Below are positions 1-8,638 of a stretch of DNA of 64,000 bases, piece after piece. A program made the translations under genes and the position numbers. This DNA comes from Sporosarcina koreensis (lineage in GTDB: Bacteria; Bacillota; Bacilli; Bacillales_A; Planococcaceae): the NCBI RefSeq assembly GCF_001531445.1, contig NZ_LQYA01000006.1:1-64000 (forward strand). The letters are read 5' to 3'. The first letter of the stretch is position 1; each line of letters opens with the position of its first letter. A model generated the notes under the pieces. It did not search any database. It was not told where the DNA came from and saw nothing but the letters and a program-made list of their open reading frames with translations.

Positions 1-119
1 CATGATATATACTCGCCAAACCGCCACTGGCGTCGCCACAATCCCCATCAATCGAAAGAAGAATGAACGATCGACAACAAGCGAAAACAAAAGTCACGAT
101 GACAGCTGCAATCAATAAT

Positions 120-346
120 GTAAACCAATTCTTTGATTTCTCCACTCTTGATCAGTTGCTCGTAGAAGACGCTGACAGGCATGTGGAGAACTTTTTTTGT
201 TCTTCCAGAATGTGATCCTTATCTTCCGGCGAAAGCCTTCTGGAACCTCCACGATCTCCGCGCCTTTTCGGTTTCAGCGCTTTAAATCCAATGCGACGGT
301 AATTCAGTAGCCACACCTTCATCGTCTTCGCAGCGACTTTACGTTC
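120..346 (-). pseudogene. Transposase remnant (helix-turn-helix part)
   Basis: Read on the minus strand, a frame encodes KVWLLNYRRIGFKALKPK, then a basic stretch, then RLSPEDKDHILEEQKK. This is the usual layout of the N-terminal HTH of DDE transposases (recognition helix, basic linker, second HTH starting with LSPE). A frame change then leads into MPVSVFYEQLIKSGEI, which fits the next part of the same type of protein. No start, catalytic domain or inverted repeats are visible. It is a decayed fragment; the IS family cannot be settled. The surrounding bases 1-119 and 350-480 show nothing else that I can recognise. Confidence 0.5.
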
Positions 347-488
347 TCAAAACATGGTAAGATTAATGTGCGTTAAAGTATTTATCCAAATGACCCCAGC
401 TCCTTCTTGGGAAGGTTGATTCGCCAAAATCAAGGATCATTTTTAAATATTTTGTGGCCTCTTTTTTTAGATCTCCAGAAATCCCACG

Positions 489-668
489 ATTCTGTTCGAA
501 TTAGCAACAGATGGTCCTGGATTCATGGGTGATGAGCCATATGAAACGCTTGGCGAAAAACTTTCCTTGCCCCCATTCTATGAAAACAAACGCGAGACAA
601 TCGAAGGTCTTGTACGATCGATCGACACTGTCCGCAGCACAAAGAACTTTGAAAAAGAGTACTTGTGA
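489..668 (+). pseudogene. Ring-cleaving dioxygenase, C-terminal remnant
   Basis: An open frame without a start encodes ILFELATDGPGFMGDEPYE and continues to a TGA stop at 666-668, about 59 residues. It closely matches the C-terminus of the intact VOC-family dioxygenase at 20618-21562 (ILFEIATDGPGF, then ETLGEKLDLPPF). The rest of the gene is gone; upstream sequence does not continue the frame. This is the 3' scrap of a second MhqO-like dioxygenase gene, cut off near the transposase remnant. Recognition by comparison within the window is firm; loss of function follows from the missing two thirds. Confidence 0.8.
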
Positions 669-686
669 GAATAGGATTTAATAATA

Positions 687-737
687 AAGAGTAACCATCC
701 CTTGCGAATATACCGCAAGTAGGAAGGTTACTCTTTT
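687..737. terminator. Bidirectional intrinsic terminator
   Basis: AAGAGTAACC pairs with GGTTACTCTT, with an inner TTGCG/CGCAA stem, followed by TTTT on the plus strand and on the minus strand by TTTATTATT. It ends the brnQ operon, which stops at 739, and also the dioxygenase scrap. Confidence 0.8.
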
Positions 738-738
738 C

Positions 739-2040
739 CTATTCAATCACTTCATTATTACACTTATCCATCCCGTAACCAACCATTGCAGCAACAAATG
801 CAGGCAAGACCCAGCCCAGTCCATGCTCAAAGAATGGGATCACATCTAGCCATCCGGTTACGCCTTCGACTTCATACCCGATACTCGTCAACGCTTCGTA
901 CAATGCAAAAATTGACGCAACGCAAACCGCAAGCCGATACATCATCTTCCCTCCGCCAGCAAAATGCTGGAACAAGGACAGGATGATCAACACAATGGAA
1001 ATCGGATAAATGAACACCAACAGAGGCGTTGCAAAACTAAGAATCGCGTTCAACCCCAAATTAGACACCAACAAGCCTATCAATACAAAAATAGCGACAT
1101 ACGAACGGTATTGAATTTTCGGATAAATTTCATTAAAAAATCTCGCACAGGCATTGGTCAAGCCGACACAAGTGGTCAGACATGCCAACGTCACGATTGA
1201 TCCGAACAGAAGTCCGCCACCACTGGCGAACAATAAATCCGATGCAACAGTCAGTATCTCTGCGCCATTCGCAAAGTCGTTCTCCCCGGGGATGACCCTG
1301 CCGATCCATCCTAAGGATACATAGACAACGGCCAATCCAAGCCCGGCTATGACACCGGCTCCCAACGTACCTTTCACCAGTGCCGACTTGGAGTTTGCGC
1401 CTTTATCTTTCAGAGCGTTGATGACGACAATCCCGAATGCCAGCGCCGCCACGGCATCCATCGTGAAATACCCTTCCACGAAACCTTTGACAAATGGAGA
1501 CGAAGCATAGCTTCCCTTCGCCGGAGAAGCAATGTCCTCAAATTTGACGAAAGCCTGAATGACGAGAATAGCTAACACTACTAATAAAATAGGTGTTAAA
1601 AGTTGTCCAATGCGATCCACGATTTTCTTTGGATTTAAACTAATGAAGTAGGTCGCTCCGAAAAACAGCAAGGAGAATACAAACAGCGCGAGCCAGCCGT
1701 TAACGTTTACGATTTGCTTGAACCCCAACTCGTAAGCGACATTCGAAGCTCTCGGTATCCCATATAAAGCCCCGATTGACATATAGATGATAATCGCAAA
1801 TATCAGGCCGAACAGCTTATGCACCCGGCTGCCAATGGAGACGAGTCCGTTCTCAGACAAAGAGATTGCCATAATTGCCATGAATGGCAACAGCACACCA
1901 GTAATCAGAAACCCGGTAATCGCCGACCCGAAGTTATTCCCTGATTCCAACCCTAGGAGGGGCGGAAAAATAAGATTGCCCGCTCCGAAAAATAAAGAAA
2001 ATAGCATCAAGCCTAAAAACAGCACATTTTTTCTACTCAT
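739..2040 (-). CDS. brnQ: Branched-chain amino acid transport protein BrnQ (LIVCS family)
   Basis: A 433-residue membrane protein that imports leucine, isoleucine or valine with sodium or protons. It starts MSRKNVLFLGLMLFSLFFGA and contains GAGNLIFPP near residue 20, the family signature, with about twelve hydrophobic segments across its length. The start at 2040 is chosen over an upstream in-frame codon at 2076 because AGGAGG lies nine bases before it and the longer form would run into the neighbouring gene. It follows a YitT-family gene, which ends at 2054, and both lie behind an isoleucine-type T-box leader, fitting uptake that rises when the charged tRNA falls. Specific substrate preference is inference. 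Confidence 0.93.
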   Translation of the reverse strand: MSRKNVLFLGLMLFSLFFGAGNLIFPPLLGLESGNNFGSAITGFLITGVLLPFMAIMAISLSENGLVSIGSRVHKLFGLIFAIIIYMSIGALYGIPRASNVAYELGFKQIVNVNGWLALFVFSLLFFGATYFISLNPKKIVDRIGQLLTPILLVVLAILVIQAFVKFEDIASPAKGSYASSPFVKGFVEGYFTMDAVAALAFGIVVINALKDKGANSKSALVKGTLGAGVIAGLGLAVVYVSLGWIGRVIPGENDFANGAEILTVASDLLFASGGGLLFGSIVTLACLTTCVGLTNACARFFNEIYPKIQYRSYVAIFVLIGLLVSNLGLNAILSFATPLLVFIYPISIVLIILSLFQHFAGGGKMMYRLAVCVASIFALYEALTSIGYEVEGVTGWLDVIPFFEHGLGWVLPAFVAAMVGYGMDKCNNEVIE

Positions 2041-2053
2041 TTTGTGAAGCCTC

Positions 2054-2860
2054 CTAATTCTTAGCGAAAACACCATCTACTTCAACAGTCTCAAATATAT
2101 TAATAAATGCTTTCTCGTCATAGCTGCGGACAACCTTTTTCACCTGCAACATTTCATACCGTGTCACGACCGTCATTAAAATGTGTTTTTTCTCTTGCGT
2201 GTAGCCGCCGTACCCTTCCGTGATCGTAATGCCCCGATAGATGGACTTCAATAAATCTTCCCGGATTGCCTCCCCTTGCGAAGTGACAATTTGCATCGTT
2301 AACTTGATATGGTTTGTATGAATGCTATCAATCATCTTGCCTGTCAAATAGATGGACAAAAGCGTATATAAGGCGATATTCCAATCGAAAGCAGCACCGG
2401 AAATAAGAACGATGATGCCATTCATGCCCGTTAGGAGAAGACCGATACTAATATTACTCGTTCGGGAAAGTATAATCGCAATAATATCCAAGCCGCCCGA
2501 AGTTCCGGAAAATTTTAAGATCAGTCCGACTCCAATGCCTCCTATGACCCCTCCAAAGATCGTCGACAACAAAATATTGTCTGTCACTGCGACAACCGGC
2601 ACCAAATATAAAAATGCGGAAAGCGACAACACACAAATCAGTGTATTAACCGTAATCACCTTCCCAAGTTTAACGTATCCCAAAATCAACAAAGGCAGAT
2701 TCAGCAAGAGGTTCATCAAACCAATATCAAATGGTGTAATCAATCCAATCAAAATAGCAATCCCACTAATTCCACTGCTCAAAATTCCATAGGGGACGAG
2801 AAAACAGTTAAAGGCAAACGCAACAATCAATGAACCTGCAACGACGATCAGATTTTTCAT
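2054..2860 (-). CDS. YitT family membrane protein (DUF2179 C-terminus)
   Basis: A 268-residue protein of the YitT/UPF0750 family. Five or so hydrophobic helices fill residues 1-165 (for example the GIGVGLILKFSGTSGGLDIIA segment), and a soluble DUF2179-type domain follows (GYTQEKKHILMTVVTRYE, FINIFETVEVDGVF). The family is common in Firmicutes, and its transported substrate is not established. GGGAGG stands ten bases before the ATG. It is the first gene after the T-box leader and its stop lies 13 bases before brnQ, so the two are one transcript. Amino-acid control therefore suggests a role linked to branched-chain amino acids, which is inference from context only. Confidence 0.88.
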   Translation of the reverse strand: MKNLIVVAGSLIVAFAFNCFLVPYGILSSGISGIAILIGLITPFDIGLMNLLLNLPLLILGYVKLGKVITVNTLICVLSLSAFLYLVPVVAVTDNILLSTIFGGVIGGIGVGLILKFSGTSGGLDIIAIILSRTSNISIGLLLTGMNGIIVLISGAAFDWNIALYTLLSIYLTGKMIDSIHTNHIKLTMQIVTSQGEAIREDLLKSIYRGITITEGYGGYTQEKKHILMTVVTRYEMLQVKKVVRSYDEKAFINIFETVEVDGVFAKN

Positions 2861-2914
2861 AACAATCGAACCTCCCTAAAGTAAAAATGATGCAACTCAC
2901 CGTTATTTTCCCCA

Positions 2915-3185
2915 TAAAAAAACTCGCCCCTAAACAGGGACGAGTTTGTGCTCGCGATACCACCCATATTCCGCAAGTCCCTCAAAAAGAAACCGTGCGG
3001 CGCTCAGTCAACGTACGATCATACGCGTTCCTAATAACGGAGGAAATCCGGCAAAGCTTACTGTTTTCAGCATTGCATCTCGGAGAATGATTTTCGGAAT
3101 AGATCTGTCCATCGACTTCCACCAAGCGTCGACTCTCTAAAGAACAGGGTTCTTCTCTTACTGTTTCTCGTCACCGATTTTCATT
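2915..3185 (-). promoter_or_regulatory. T-box leader, probable Ile (AUC) specifier
   Basis: On the minus strand the conserved T-box GGGTGGTATCGCGAGCAC lies at about 2950-2966 and is followed by a terminator hairpin CTCGTCCCTG/GGGGCGAG with seven T (2916-2944). The anti-terminator can form with the T-box. Upstream is a Stem I region with a distal GCTTGGTGGAAG. On its 3' side, CCGAAAATCATTC offers ATC (3089-3091) followed by A as the specifier, which would read tRNA-Ile. That matches the branched-chain transporter downstream. The T-box and terminator are certain; the specifier is a reading by eye. Confidence 0.9.
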
Positions 3186-3191
3186 TTATAC

Positions 3192-3220
3192 AATACAACT
3201 TTACAGAGGGTGATTGTCAA
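3192..3220 (-). promoter_or_regulatory. Promoter of the T-box operon
   Basis: On the minus strand TTGACA (3215-3220) and TGTATT (3192-3197) are separated by 17 bases, a good SigA spacing, placing the transcript start near 3185, just before the T-box Stem I. Confidence 0.6.
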
Positions 3221-3301
3221 AGTCAATAAGCATTGATTATTTCATAACTTTTCGACCATTCATTTTTACTTTCTGGTAGATCACTGTTCACCGCGCACAA
3301 A

Positions 3302-3318
3302 CGGTAATCATTACGATT
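3302..3318. promoter_or_regulatory. Zur-box-like palindrome
   Basis: CGGTAATCATTACGATT resembles the Zur consensus TCGTAATNATTACGA, with the right half intact and one change in the left. It lies after the rpmG stop (3339) and about 85 bases upstream of the -35 of the T-box operon, so it is not at a normal position for either gene. Confidence 0.55.
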
Positions 3319-3338
3319 TAAAAAACAACAAAAAAATT

Positions 3339-3488
3339 TCACTTCGTTTCTCGATGAAGAGTCACTCTCCTCAAACGTGGGCAATACTTCTTTAATTCGA
3401 TGCGCTCTGGCTTATTACGTTTATTTTTCGTCGTAATATAATTTCGATCTCCCGTTTCCGTACAGACTAGTGTGATTGTTACTCTCAT
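3339..3488 (-). CDS. rpmG: 50S ribosomal protein L33, zinc-independent form
   Basis: A 49-residue protein starting [20 protein letters not shown] and ending near [13 protein letters not shown]33 occurs in a zinc form with two CxxC pairs and a zinc-free form. Here the first pair is CTET and the second is YCPR, so only two cysteines remain and a four-cysteine zinc site cannot form. It is the last gene of a run with the COG0523 GTPase and znuA, behind a Zur box. In Bacillus, zinc-free L33 is made on zinc starvation to release zinc held by ribosomes. The start has GGGGAGGTG upstream. Identity is firm; Zur control of this copy is inferred from operon order. Confidence 0.92.
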   Translation of the reverse strand: MRVTITLVCTETGDRNYITTKNKRNKPERIELKKYCPRLRRVTLHRETK

Positions 3489-3503
3489 CTCTACACCTCC
3501 CCT

Positions 3504-4607
3504 TTACAACCTTGTTAGCAGATCTTCAACATTGGACCAATCTTGCTTACGCTCTTCATCTGTAAGCAGACATTTGTTCAAACCTTGGATAATCTCTTGC
3601 TGATCCATATCGATTCCAATGAAGACAAGCTCATTCATTTTTTCCCCGGACTCCTCATCCCACATTCCCGCTATTTCAAACGTTATAGATGGACCTGCTT
3701 GGGATAGTAAAACCATGCTATCGTCACGGGTAGCCAACCATAGAAACCCTTTTGCCCGAACGATCTCAGCCGGCCATTCTAAAAGCCAATTCTCCAGGCG
3801 CACTGGGTGAAATGGAATTTTATCCCTATACACAAACGACGCAATTCCGTACTCTTCCGTCTCAGGAACATGCTCCTCGTTCAATTCCTTAATCCATCCA
3901 GCACTTTGACTGGCAGCCTCAAAATCAAACAATCCCGTATCCAACACTTCGCTTATCGGTACTTGGGAACGCACTGTCTCAATGATGTTCGCATCAGGAT
4001 TTAACGCTTGCAGCATACCTTTTAACTCGCCAACATTTTCTGGAGATAGTAAATCCGTCTTGTTCAATAGCAGGACATTGGCAAATTCAATCTGCTCAAT
4101 AAGCAAATCAGCAACCTCTCGTTCATCGACTTCCGAAACAGCTTCCCGTCGTTCCAGCAAAGTATCGCCAGATGTAAAGTCGTTCCAAAAAGCATTCACA
4201 TCTACAACGGTCACCATTGTATCCAATCGACATAGTCTCGATAGATCAATGCCAAGCGCTTCGTCTACATAGGTAAACGTCTGCGCAACCGGAATCGGTT
4301 CACTAATTCCCGAAGATTCGATTACAATGTAGTCAATATCCCCAAGAGCCGCCAATTTTTCCACTTCAAGCATTAAATCCTCACGAAGTGTACAGCAAAT
4401 ACAGCCATTTTGCAGCTCTACCAATTTTTCTTCTGTCCGTGAAAAGCCGCCTTGTTTTAATAAAGAAGCATCAATATTCACTTCACTCATATCATTGACA
4501 ATGACAGCAACTTTCAACTCATCCCGGTTGTGTAAAATATGGTTCAACAACGTCGTCTTCCCTGCGCCTAAATAACCACTTAGCACTGTAACAGGTATTT
4601 TTTTCAC
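3504..4607 (-). CDS. zagA: COG0523 GTPase, zinc metallochaperone (ZagA/YciC type)
   Basis: A 367-residue G3E-family GTPase. It has a P-loop GYLGAGKTT (residues 11-19), the metal-binding [14 protein letters not shown] (around residues 64-78, the CxCC motif) and NKTD for guanine recognition (near 181). A C-terminal CobW_C domain contains FLWLATRD. Members of this branch deliver zinc to client enzymes such as GTP cyclohydrolase when zinc is short. It lies 25 bases after znuA and 15 bases before rpmG on the same strand, behind the Zur box at 5696-5716, which fits a zinc role rather than nickel or cobalamin. The exact client is unknown here. Confidence 0.88.
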   Translation of the reverse strand: MKKIPVTVLSGYLGAGKTTLLNHILHNRDELKVAVIVNDMSEVNIDASLLKQGGFSRTEEKLVELQNGCICCTLREDLMLEVEKLAALGDIDYIVIESSGISEPIPVAQTFTYVDEALGIDLSRLCRLDTMVTVVDVNAFWNDFTSGDTLLERREAVSEVDEREVADLLIEQIEFANVLLLNKTDLLSPENVGELKGMLQALNPDANIIETVRSQVPISEVLDTGLFDFEAASQSAGWIKELNEEHVPETEEYGIASFVYRDKIPFHPVRLENWLLEWPAEIVRAKGFLWLATRDDSMVLLSQAGPSITFEIAGMWDEESGEKMNELVFIGIDMDQQEIIQGLNKCLLTDEERKQDWSNVEDLLTRL

Positions 4608-4632
4608 CCTTCACTCCTCCTTTTAACAGAAA

Positions 4633-5670
4633 TTATTCGTTGCTCAATGCTTTCTTCAACGTTTCGATGTTGTGCTCCATTAAGGATAAATAATCTTCAT
4701 TGTTTTTCACATCGTCCGCAGTTAAAACACCCAGATTATGAAGCATCAATGATTCTGCTCCGATTTCTTTTCTAATGACATCCGTTAGTTTAGAAGAAAC
4801 GTTTTGTTCAAATAACACATACTTAATATGATTTTCTTTCGCATATTCAACGAGGGATGCCAGTTGTTTTTGTGAAGGTTCACTTTGTGAATTCAGTCCA
4901 GCTACCGCCACTTGTTCTAATCCATACGCATTAGCGATATAGCCAAATGCTGCATGCGAGACAAAGAATGTTTTCGTAGGTGCATGGACTGCCATCTCTT
5001 TAAATTTTTGGTCCAATTCTACTAAATCACTTTTCAAGCTTTCAAAGTTTTGTTCAAATACATCCTTTTTCTCAGGCATAGCTTCAATAAGTGAATCTTT
5101 AATCGTCGTTGCTAGCTCAATGCTCAATAATGGAGAAATCCATACATGCGGGTCGTACTCCCCATGTTCATGATTGTGCTCCTTATGATTATGTGTATCT
5201 TCACTCGCTTCTTCATGGTCATGCGACTCTTCGCCTTCCCCATCATGACCGTGATCATGGTCATGATCGTGATGATGCCCTTCACCTAACGATTCTTTAG
5301 GAATACTGTCCGCTACCGCTACAATTTTGACATGCTCGCCTTTCATTGTTTTTTCGGCGTTTTCTACGAAGCCTTCAAGCCCAAGCCCGACATAAAAGAA
5401 GACATCCGAGTCAGCAAGCGTCATCATATCTTTTTGAGTTGGCTCGAATGTATGCTCATCGGCTCCGGGCGGATAAATTGATTGGACTTTAACCGCTTCC
5501 CCGCCAATTCGCTCCGTGAAGTATTGAAGTGGATAAACAGTCGTATATACAGATAAGACTTCATCACCACCTCCCGTTTTTTCTTTCACATGTACAGGCT
5601 CGTTATTGCTGCATGCAGTGAGTAGTACTAAGAAAATCACTGACAATGCGGAAAGAAACTTTTTGTTCAT
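4633..5670 (-). CDS. znuA: Zinc ABC transporter substrate-binding lipoprotein ZnuA
   Basis: A 345-residue lipoprotein that captures zinc outside the membrane. The signal sequence MNKKFLSALSVIFLVLLTAC ends in a lipobox cysteine (residue 20). The mature part has the cluster A-I metal fold, with YTTVYPLQYFTERIGG, HTFEPTQKD, a long His/Asp/Glu-rich loop (several HDHDH runs, about residues 132-170) typical of ZnuA, and HAAFGYIANAYGL. An in-frame start at 5775 exists, but it would place the Zur box inside the coding region. The chosen ATG has AAGGAGG eight bases upstream and begins a proper signal peptide. No permease or ATPase gene is adjacent, so znuBC must lie elsewhere. Confidence 0.92.
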   Translation of the reverse strand: MNKKFLSALSVIFLVLLTACSNNEPVHVKEKTGGGDEVLSVYTTVYPLQYFTERIGGEAVKVQSIYPPGADEHTFEPTQKDMMTLADSDVFFYVGLGLEGFVENAEKTMKGEHVKIVAVADSIPKESLGEGHHHDHDHDHGHDGEGEESHDHEEASEDTHNHKEHNHEHGEYDPHVWISPLLSIELATTIKDSLIEAMPEKKDVFEQNFESLKSDLVELDQKFKEMAVHAPTKTFFVSHAAFGYIANAYGLEQVAVAGLNSQSEPSQKQLASLVEYAKENHIKYVLFEQNVSSKLTDVIRKEIGAESLMLHNLGVLTADDVKNNEDYLSLMEHNIETLKKALSNE

Positions 5671-5695
5671 TTCGTAAATCCTCCTTTCGATCGCC

Positions 5696-5716
5696 AAATC
5701 GTAATCGTTACGATTT
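5696..5716. promoter_or_regulatory. Zur box upstream of znuA
   Basis: AAATCGTAA-TCG-TTACGATTT is a perfect 9-3-9 inverted repeat containing the Zur core TCGTAATNNTTACGA-like sequence. It sits 26 bases before the znuA start, positioned to block transcription when zinc is plentiful. Confidence 0.88.
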
Positions 5717-5902
5717 GTCGGTTTATTTATCTTACAAGAAAGGTTTCTACTATGCAACTGTTTTTTTAAATTCATACCATTTGTCTGACATTGATTTCGG
5801 TTCTAAAAGTCATACGCCCACAAGCTTTTTTTGTAAAACTTGGTTACATGCGATTTGTAAGCCCAATTGATATCGGAAGGCAATGGTTCCAATTTCACGA
5901 CA

Positions 5903-5938
5903 AAAGCCCCTTTCCAATTCATATTGGAAAGGGGCTTT
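5903..5938. terminator. Perfect 16-bp hairpin between divergent genes
   Basis: AAAGCCCCTTTCCAAT and ATTGGAAAGGGGCTTT form a perfect stem with a 4-base loop. It is terminator-like, but the flanking genes (znuA to the left, helD to the right) point away from it, so neither ends here. No gene is seen between 5717 and 6141. It may be left from a lost gene or end a short unannotated transcript. Confidence 0.55.
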
Positions 5939-6141
5939 CAGTTTTCATTTCATCATAGGAAAACGGACAACATTATTATGTATACGACAATCCACCCATT
6001 GAACAAAATGAAGTCTTATGGTAAATTTATTAAGATAGACTTTGTATTGTTAAGATGAATATATTATCCCAACTTTAATTATACAACACAATCTATTCAT
6101 CAGTCAACCCTTTTACTCATTTTTTTAAAGGAGTGTTAGCT

Positions 6142-8478
6142 ATGAAGTCAACTTTTCAGCAGGAGCAGCAACGCGTAGACAATGCGCTGGAAGTCATTAC
6201 AGAACGGATTCACAAACTGGAGGAAGATACGACCCGACAACGGAACGAGGTCGTACAAATCCGCAAGCATTTCTGGGATGAAGTCAAAGTCAATGTCGAT
6301 ACGTTTGACGACTATCTTGAGACGATCATCGGTCTAAGACAGGAAGCGCAAGCACTCGCTGTCAGTCAAACCACTCATCGCCATGCATCCAAACGATTGT
6401 CCACACTGCGTCGAATGAAGGAAGCTCCTTACTTTGGCCGAATTGATTTCATTGAAGATGGTGTTTCAACTGAAGAACAAATTTATATTGGAATTGCTAC
6501 GCTATCTGATGACAGCGGTGAAGATTTCCTTATATACGACTGGCGGGCGCCAATTTCAAGTGTTTACTATGATTATCAGCCGGGAGACGCTTCCTATGTA
6601 ACCCCCGGTGGAGTTATCGAAGGAAAATTGGTGAAAAAGTGGCAATATCTTATTCGCGGCGGTGTTCTTCAATCGATGTTCGACACGAGTCTCACGATTG
6701 GGGACGAAATTTTGCAGCAAGTGCTAGGTAAAGGCACTGATAAACATATGCACAGCATCGTCGCCACCATTCAGCAGGAACAGAACCGGATTATCCGCCA
6801 CGATCAAGGAAAACTTCTCATCGTCCACGGTGCGGCAGGAAGCGGAAAGACGTCAGCCGCCCTCCAACGGATTGCCTATTTGCTATACAAATACCGAGAT
6901 TGCTTGAAGGCCGACCAAATTATTCTTTTTTCACCGAACACATTGTTCAACAGTTATGTGTCCAATGTTCTGCCGGAGCTCGGCGAAGAAAATATGCAGC
7001 AAGTCACCTTCCAAGAATACTTGAATCATCGATTAAGCAAGAACTATCAAGTCGAGAATCCTTACGATCAGTTGGAATATGTGTTAACCGCAACGGATTC
7101 CCCTTCCTATCATTCAAGAGTGGCAAGTATACGATTCAAAGCATCACCACTTTTCTTCGATGCGATCGAATCATATAGGGAGTCATTAGAGATTTCCGGC
7201 ATGCAATTCAAAGACTTGATTTTCAGAGGAAAGCCGATTGTATCCAAAGAGCAAATAGCGGAACGATTTTATCGAAAAGACACCTCATTACGCTTCCACA
7301 ACCGTCTCGAAAAGCTGCAGGATTGGTTGCTGAACAAACTGAAAGAAGCGCTAAAAGTTGAACGGCATCAACCATGGGTGCTAGAGCGAATCGAGCTACT
7401 TAGCGACGAGGAATACAATAAAGCGCATGCGTACTTAGCGAAAAAGCACGGTTTTAAAAGAGACTCAATCGCTGATTATGAGGTGGACACAAAAGAACTG
7501 GCTCAATTGATCGTACAACAGAGATTGAGGCCGTTGCAAAGACGAGTTCGGGCATTTGAGTTCATCGATATGAAAGGCATCTACAAGCAGCTGTTTGCCG
7601 ACCCTTTGGCAATAAAACAATGGATGAACGGGGACACACCTGCGGAATGGCCATCTATTTGCGAAGAAACGGCACAAATATTAGATGAAGACCAACTTCG
7701 CTACGAGGATGCAACTCCCTTTCTACTGCTGAATGAGCTCATTAAAGGCTTTCAGGCAAATCGTACGATTAAACATATCGTCGTTGACGAGGCGCAGGAT
7801 TATTCCCCTTTCCAATTTGAGTTTTTGAGACGTTTATTTCCATCTGCAAAGATGACTGTGTTGGGGGATTTCAATCAGGCAATATTCGCGCATGCAAGCG
7901 AAACAGTCGATTTCCACGTACTCACGAATCTATTTGGCCCCGATGAAACAGAAGTAATCACTATGACAAGAAGCTACCGATCTACAAAACCGATTATTGA
8001 ATTCACACGTAAATTAATGCCGAAAGGCGACCAGATTATCCCATTTTATCGTGAAGGAGAGTTGCCTGAACTCAAACGGGTGATCGATCATGAAGAACTG
8101 CGCCGCAGCATCGCTGAAAAAGTTGCTCATTTTCAAAGCGTCGGCTACAACACCATCGCAATCATATGCAAATCAGCAGAGGAGAGCAGACATGCATATG
8201 AATCACTGTCTACGATTGAAGACATAAAATTGTTGCGAAAGGGTTCCATGGAATATGAGCAAGGAGTTGTCGTCGTGCCAGCATATTTGGCAAAAGGCAT
8301 TGAGTTTGATGCGGTCACCATTTACGATGCATCCGAGCATATTTATGGAGACGAGAGCCTTCGCAGAATTTTTTATACCGCGTGCACGAGGGCAATGCAC
8401 GATTTGCAATTGTATAGCGTCGGGGAGGCTACCCCGCTGTTAGAAACCGTTCCGCGGGATTGTTTCATCTTAGCTTAA
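6142..8478 (+). CDS. helD: RNA polymerase recycling motor HelD (UvrD/Rep-like ATPase)
   Basis: A 778-residue superfamily 1 ATPase, close to the length of Bacillus HelD. An N-terminal coiled coil (residues 1-60, EEDTTRQRNEVVQIRKHFW) would reach into the polymerase secondary channel. The Walker A box VHGAAGSGKTSAALQR lies near residue 230, VDEAQDYSPFQ is the Walker B box, and TRSYRSTKPI and FYTACTRAMHDLQLY are helicase motifs IV-VI. HelD frees stalled or non-productive RNA polymerase from DNA using ATP. The ATG at 6142 is chosen over the GTG at 6133 because AAAGGAG lies at the right distance. It is a single gene followed by a strong hairpin. Confidence 0.9.
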   Translation: MKSTFQQEQQRVDNALEVITERIHKLEEDTTRQRNEVVQIRKHFWDEVKVNVDTFDDYLETIIGLRQEAQALAVSQTTHRHASKRLSTLRRMKEAPYFGRIDFIEDGVSTEEQIYIGIATLSDDSGEDFLIYDWRAPISSVYYDYQPGDASYVTPGGVIEGKLVKKWQYLIRGGVLQSMFDTSLTIGDEILQQVLGKGTDKHMHSIVATIQQEQNRIIRHDQGKLLIVHGAAGSGKTSAALQRIAYLLYKYRDCLKADQIILFSPNTLFNSYVSNVLPELGEENMQQVTFQEYLNHRLSKNYQVENPYDQLEYVLTATDSPSYHSRVASIRFKASPLFFDAIESYRESLEISGMQFKDLIFRGKPIVSKEQIAERFYRKDTSLRFHNRLEKLQDWLLNKLKEALKVERHQPWVLERIELLSDEEYNKAHAYLAKKHGFKRDSIADYEVDTKELAQLIVQQRLRPLQRRVRAFEFIDMKGIYKQLFADPLAIKQWMNGDTPAEWPSICEETAQILDEDQLRYEDATPFLLLNELIKGFQANRTIKHIVVDEAQDYSPFQFEFLRRLFPSAKMTVLGDFNQAIFAHASETVDFHVLTNLFGPDETEVITMTRSYRSTKPIIEFTRKLMPKGDQIIPFYREGELPELKRVIDHEELRRSIAEKVAHFQSVGYNTIAIICKSAEESRHAYESLSTIEDIKLLRKGSMEYEQGVVVVPAYLAKGIEFDAVTIYDASEHIYGDESLRRIFYTACTRAMHDLQLYSVGEATPLLETVPRDCFILA

Positions 8479-8513
8479 CTAAAGCAAGGGATTCCGTTTC
8501 GACCTACTTCTGT

Positions 8514-8553
8514 CCTTATATCGACCGTCGATGCATTGACGGTCGATATAAGG
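8514..8553. terminator. Perfect 16-bp hairpin after helD
   Basis: CCTTATATCGACCGTC and GACGGTCGATATAAGG form a perfect stem around an 8-base loop. It is followed by only short T runs, so it is a terminator-like or RNA-stabilising hairpin rather than a classic terminator. Confidence 0.6.
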
Positions 8554-8638
8554 ATTAATTTATTTACAGACGATAACTGCTACAGTAAAAAATCAGCTAT
8601 AATTTTCTCTAGCGGAATAAAAACTAGGAGCGGATTGT

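Noticed and set aside
5109-5300. A His/Asp-rich plus-strand reading frame opposite znuA
   Set aside because: It is the complement of the repetitive His/Asp loop of znuA; it has no ribosome site and no family likeness.
5671-5775. Longer N-terminus of ZnuA
   Set aside because: It would contain the Zur box and place a signal peptide in the middle of the protein.
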